Below, piece by piece: positions 60,659 through 64,000 of a DNA stretch of 64,000 nt; position 1 is the stretch's first letter, and each line of letters opens with the position of its first letter. Both the position numbers and the translations under genes were made by a program. The notes below the pieces were generated by a model. That model ran no database searches, had not been told where the DNA came from, and saw only the letters and a list, made by a program, of their open reading frames with translations. Source of the DNA: Phocoena phocoena (Eukaryota; Chordata; Mammalia; Artiodactyla; Phocoenidae); NCBI RefSeq assembly GCF_963924675.1, contig NC_089235.1, positions 57,065,520-57,129,519 of the forward strand, read 5' to 3'.

Positions 60659-61068
60659 TGTCATGGACTGAGTTGTGCCTCCCCCCCCAAATTCTTATGT
60701 TGAAGCTCTAACCCTTGTATCTCTGAATGTGACTGTATTTGGAAATAGGATCTTTAAAGAGGTGATTAAGTTAAAATAAAACCCTTAGGATGGGCCCTAA
60801 TCCAATATGACTGATGTCCTTTTAATAGGAAATTAAGATACACAGAGGGAGATAACAGGGATGTGTGCACACAAAGGAGAGGCCATGTGAGGAAACAGTA
60901 AAAAGGCAGCAGTCTGCAAGCCAAGGAGAGATGCCTCAAGAGAAACCTATTCTGCTAGTGCCTTGTTCGTGGACTTCCAGCCTCCAGAACTGTGACAAAA
61001 TAAATTTCTCTTGTTTAAGTCTCCCAGTCTGTTATTTTGTTATGGCAGCTCAAGCAGGTTAGGAAAAT
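60659..61068 (+). mobile_element. MLT1/MST-type (ERVL-MaLR) LTR
   Basis: A nearly complete MaLR LTR of about 410 bases. It starts TGTCATGGACTGAGTTGTGC, then has TATGTTGAAGCTCTAACCC, GGATGGGCCCTAATCCAATA, AGGCCATGTGAGGAAACAGT and ACTTCCAGCCTCCAGAACTG. An AATAAATTTCTCTTGTTTAA polyadenylation block follows, then an end at TTGTTATGGCAGCTCAAGCA. No internal sequence is attached, so it is a solo LTR. The open frame inside it is not a gene. Confidence 0.88.
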
Positions 61069-61659
61069 GCCTATTTGTGTGGTTGTGGTACACATGTCAC
61101 GAAGTGGTGACATTAGAACCTTTTTTGAAAAAGTAGTTAACAGTTGGTCAGGGGGAAGGTACAGGAAAGAGAATTTGCTAAGTGGAGAAATATCTGAATG
61201 TTTGAAAGAAATTTATAAAGAATAAGATTAATGAATGCACCAGGTAAAGAAAATCACATAGCCATATATATTTGTATCTCATGACCTTACTCTGTCATTA
61301 AGCACACTGCTTATCATCAATGAATTTATACTGAGAATTTCAAATACGACAAATATAAAATTAAGTGTAATTCTATATCAAGCAATTTTTTATTCAAACT
61401 GAGCTCTTGTGGTTCCCCTGATCCTGTGAGTTTTTACTATATAAGGAGAGCCCCATAGATGAATGGTATGAAAATTGACATATTTTATTCACATTCATTC
61501 ATTAGGCCCACCCCTGAAAGAAAAATGACTGGTACTCTTTTACAATTTGCACTTCTTTCTTAATAGGAACAATTTGTTGTATGTAAGTAGAACTTGCTTT
61601 ATGACAGAGTGGGTCTTGAAAATCAGAGCAAAAATTGTGGTAATCAGTACATTTTGTAC
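61069..61659. other. Unique non-coding DNA
   Basis: I see no gene or recognisable repeat in this stretch. Confidence 0.45.
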
Positions 61660-61885
61660 CAAATATTGGCTACTCATATAAATCCTTATGCTACACCATA
61701 AACAAAAATAAACCTCAAACAGAATAAGAACTCAGTTGGAAGGTAAGACCAACAAAGAAGAGGTACAAGACATTTTTTTTAAGGAACCAGATGAAGGACA
61801 TGGGTACTTAAACTGTATAGAATAAACTTACAAACTACACAGAGCAAAATTGATAAACTCAATAATATTTAAATCCTTTCTTTTT
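61660..61885 (+). mobile_element. Ancient L1M ORF2 fragment, first part of a nest
   Basis: AATCCTTATGCTACACCATA, ACAAAAATAAACCTCAAACA and GAAGGTAAGACCAACAAAGA resemble the part of L1 ORF2 preceding its C-terminal region, in plus orientation. Continued at 62845 and 63547 after younger insertions. Confidence 0.5.
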
Positions 61886-62139
61886 ATTTATTTTTTAACA
61901 TCTTTATTGGAGTATAATTGCTTTACAATGGTGTGTTAGTTTCTGCTTTATAACAAAGTGAATCAGCTATACATATGCATATACTTATATCCCCATATCT
62001 TTCCCTCTTGAGTCTCCCTCCCTCCCACCCTCCCTCTCCCACCCCTCTAGGTGGTCACAAAGCACGGAGCTGATCTCTTGTGCTATGCGGCTGCTTCCCA
62101 CTAGCTATCTACCTTACGTTTGGTAGTGTATATATGTCC
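61886..62139 (-). mobile_element. L1 3' end, cetartiodactyl type
   Basis: Reversed L1 3'UTR with ATCTTTATTGGAGTATAATT, GCTTTACAATGGTGTGTTAG, a C/T-rich CCCTCCCTCCCACCCTCC tract and GGTGGTCACAAAGCA. This form is familiar from cetacean and other cetartiodactyl L1s. It is about 250 bases long and is the youngest-looking part of this nest. Confidence 0.85.
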
Positions 62140-62840
62140 ATTATTATTGAATTAGAGTTGGTGTACAATATTACGTTAGTTTCAGGCATACTGCATAGTG
62201 ACTTGACACTTGCATGCATTATGAAAAGATCACCACAGTAAGTCTAGTAACAACCTATCCACCTACAAAGGTATTGCAATATTATTGACCATACTCCCTA
62301 TGTTGTATATTACACCCTGTGGCTTATTTATTTTATAACTGGAGGTTTGCAACTCTTTTTTCATTGAGGTATAGTTGGTTTACAATGTTATGCTAATTTC
62401 TGTTGTACAGCAAAATGACTCAGTTTGGAGGTTTGCGCCTCTTAATCCCCTTCATCTATTTCACTGAAACTCCTCATCTCCCACCCCTCTGGCAACCACC
62501 CCTTTGTTCTTAGTATCTATGAGTCTGGTATGATACGGTATTTGTCTTTCTCTGACTTATTTCACTTAGGACATATCCTCTAGATCCTTCCATATTGTTG
62601 TAAATGACAAGATTTCCATGTTTCATGGCTGAGTAAATTCCATTTTGTATATACACCACATATTTCTTATCCATTCATCTATCGATGTACACTTAGGTTG
62701 CTTCCATATCTTAGCTATTGTAAATAATGTTGCAATGAAGATTGGGTTCATAAATATTTTTGAATTATTGTTTTTGTTTTCCTTGGGTTAATACCTAGCA
62801 GTGAAATTTCTGGATCACATGGCAAGAACTTTTATTTTTC
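62140..62840 (-). mobile_element. Older L1 (L1MA-like) 3' end, split by a nested L1
   Basis: Reversed L1 3'UTR and end of ORF2: GTACAATATTACGTTAGTTT, GAAAAGATCACCACAGTAAG, CCTCTGGCAACCACCCCTTT, TGGCTGAGTAAATTCCATTT and CTGGATCACATGG. It is interrupted at 62358-62425 by a small L1 3' end. Left and right flanks CAATAATATTTAAA (about 61860) and CAAATAATCATATAAA (about 62838) may be an old target duplication that encloses both this and the preceding element. Confidence 0.8.
62358..62425 (-). mobile_element. 68-base L1 3' end nested in an older L1
   Basis: TTCATTGAGGTATAGTTGGT then TTACAATGTTATGCTAATTT and CAGCAAAATGACTCAGTT is a reversed L1 terminus. It is flanked by an 18-base direct repeat with two mismatches, TGGAGGTTTGC(AA/GC)CTCTT, at 62340-62357 and 62426-62443, a clear target duplication. 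Confidence 0.9.
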
Positions 62841-62844
62841 AAAT

Positions 62845-62914
62845 AATCATATAAAGGCATTGAAAAGAAAAACCACAGAGAAAAATATTTGTAATAAATA
62901 CAAGCAACAAAATA
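62845..62914 (+). mobile_element. Ancient L1M ORF2 fragment, second part of the nest
   Basis: ACCACAGAGAAAAATATTTG and ATAAATACAAGCAACAAAAT resemble the KDxxFAKYI-type part of L1 ORF2. Short and diverged; placed by its position between two collinear pieces. Confidence 0.45.
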
Positions 62915-63546
62915 CAGTTGATTGTCATTACTTGCAGTACTGTGTTCTATAAAGTTATCCAAACACAGATTTAGCCAATACTGAAATTTGTTCCAAAAGA
63001 AGATATAGAGTTATGTTCCTATGTGCCTCTGGTCAAAAGGTTTTCATCAGGCCATCCATATACAACTTTGTTTAATGTGTGTTTCTGTTTAGTGACACCT
63101 TATTTAACACATATTATTGATTCATTAACATTAGCTCATGGTTACCAGCACTATAATTCTTGCCTGATCCAAGGTTATCTAGCATACTTCTTTGTAAAGC
63201 ACATGACATCTTTCTTGCACTTAGGAACAACACTACACTGAACTTCAGGACTATGCTTGAGAACCATTTAAAACAGTAAAATTACCAACAAACACACAAA
63301 AATGAATAAAAGGTGGCACTAAATAGACAGCAAAAATGACAGAGCAGAAATGAGGAGCTAGAGTGTTATCTTACTCTACCCTAGCAGGGACCATGCATGT
63401 GTATCAAGCAACTCAATTTTTTGCTGCTCCATGAATGTTTTGAATGATTGTGAAAGCACGACAACTGTTTATTTTAGGGTTATAGATTAATTTTAACAGT
63501 AGGAAAATTCAAAAATATGAAATCTGCAAATAATAAAAATCAACTG
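62915..63546 (-). mobile_element. Tigger-like (TcMar) non-autonomous DNA transposon
   Basis: A 632-base element with terminal inverted repeats. The left end CAGTTGATTGTCATTACTTG matches the complement of the right end, CAGTTGATTTTTATTATTTG, with few differences. Inside, TTTAGCCAATACTGAAATTT, GGTCAAAAGGTTTTCATCAG, ATGTGTGTTTCTGTTTAGTG and TTGATTCATTAACATTAGCT match the reverse of a mammalian Tigger-family consensus as I know it. TA precedes the left end; the right flank does not show TA. The transposase frame is gone apart from short pieces. Confidence 0.75.
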
Positions 63547-64000
63547 GATTAGTATTTGGACTATATAAATTATTCCCTACAAATTAATATAAAAAAGTAA
63601 AGCAGCCCTGTAGAAAATGGGCAGAACATACACAAAAATTTGACAAGGGGAAAGACAAACAAACAAACATGAAATATGCCCAACATCATTCATGATGAGG
63701 GAAATGATAATTAAAAGCATTAAAGCATTATTAGATAACCCTTCACAATGATTACCCTAATAAAAACAATTACTGGTGAGAATATAGTACAATGGGAACT
63801 CAATAATATTGCTGTTGGTAGTATACATTGTAATAACCACTTTCAAAACAATTTAATATTTTAAATAGTAACATTGAATATTCATTTTCTATACTAAGCA
63901 ACTCCAAGCCAAGGCATACGCCAGTGAGAAAGATTTTGAACATGTACACCAAGGGTCTGATGTAACAACATTTAGACCAGTATTTGCATAATACCAAAAA
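63547..64000 (+). mobile_element. Ancient L1M ORF2 C-terminal region, running off the window
   Basis: The plus strand follows late L1 ORF2: TATTTGGACTATATAAATTA (about 63554-63573), CCCTGTAGAAAATGGGCAGA, CCAACATCATTCATGATGAG, GGGAAATGATAATTAAAAGC and AATTACTGGTGAGAATATAG. It continues beyond 64000. No open frame remains. Confidence 0.65.

Noticed and set aside
60865..61062. Plus-strand 65-codon frame as a gene
   Set aside because: It lies entirely within an MLT1/MST-type LTR.
1..64000. CRISPR arrays, operons, ribosome binding sites or other prokaryotic features
   Set aside because: Repeat content and composition are those of a mammalian nuclear genome; no regularly spaced direct repeats with unique spacers are present.

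Overview
The window is a stretch of mammalian nuclear DNA, almost certainly from a whale or dolphin, or failing that a close cetartiodactyl relative. The main evidence is a set of tRNA-derived SINEs of the CHR type (about 941-1119, 3174-3507, 29881-30094, 53066-53340), all in minus orientation. The L1 3' ends, for example 61886-62139, also have the form familiar from cetartiodactyl genomes. The background is AT-rich and full of old eutherian repeats (MIR, L2, MER5, MLT1, Tigger, old L1M). I recognise no host protein-coding gene, no convincing exon and no RNA gene. It reads as a gene desert or the inside of a very large intron. The long open frames are L1 remnants or chance frames.

Layout, left to right. 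0-8.5 kb: two CHR SINEs, an ancient L1 hit by a SINE and by another L1 fragment, and a 4 kb minus-strand L1 (4481-8444). 8.5-21 kb: mostly old unique sequence with L2, MIR and MER5 remnants, an L1 3' end (10698-10943), an L1 whose 5' part is inverted (11029-11558) and a TA/GA microsatellite at 15.7 kb. 21-26.4 kb: a retroviral district made of a decayed class I-like provirus interior (about 21180-23620, minus), an MLT1-type LTR (about 24095-24692) and a clean solo LTR with a 4-base target duplication (24915-25540). 26.4-41 kb: mainly unique AT-rich DNA with one young CHR SINE, microsatellites, an unclassified 196-base palindromic element built from TTGGTCC blocks (35904-36099), a near-perfect 26-base-arm hairpin (37833-37894) and a perfect 32-base tandem duplication (40426-40491). 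41-44.7 kb: ancient plus-strand L1 pieces interrupted by an L2. 44.9-52.7 kb: a 5 kb minus-strand L1 with ORF1 and ORF2 remnants, then a second L1 with a 5' inversion bounded by matching target duplications (50208-52682). 53-61 kb: SINE, MIR, L2, L1MC, MER5 and an MLT1-type LTR. 61.6-64 kb: a nest in which an ancient plus-strand L1 has been interrupted by minus-strand L1 ends and a Tigger-like DNA transposon.

Nothing here works together as a pathway; the story is the order of insertions and rearrangements. I found no undescribed biological system. The signals most worth a second look are the TTGGTCC palindrome, the 37.8 kb hairpin, the two L1 5' inversions with intact target duplications, and the solo LTR beside the old provirus. 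All repeat-family names rest on recognising consensus-like sequence by eye, without a search; subfamily names are approximate.
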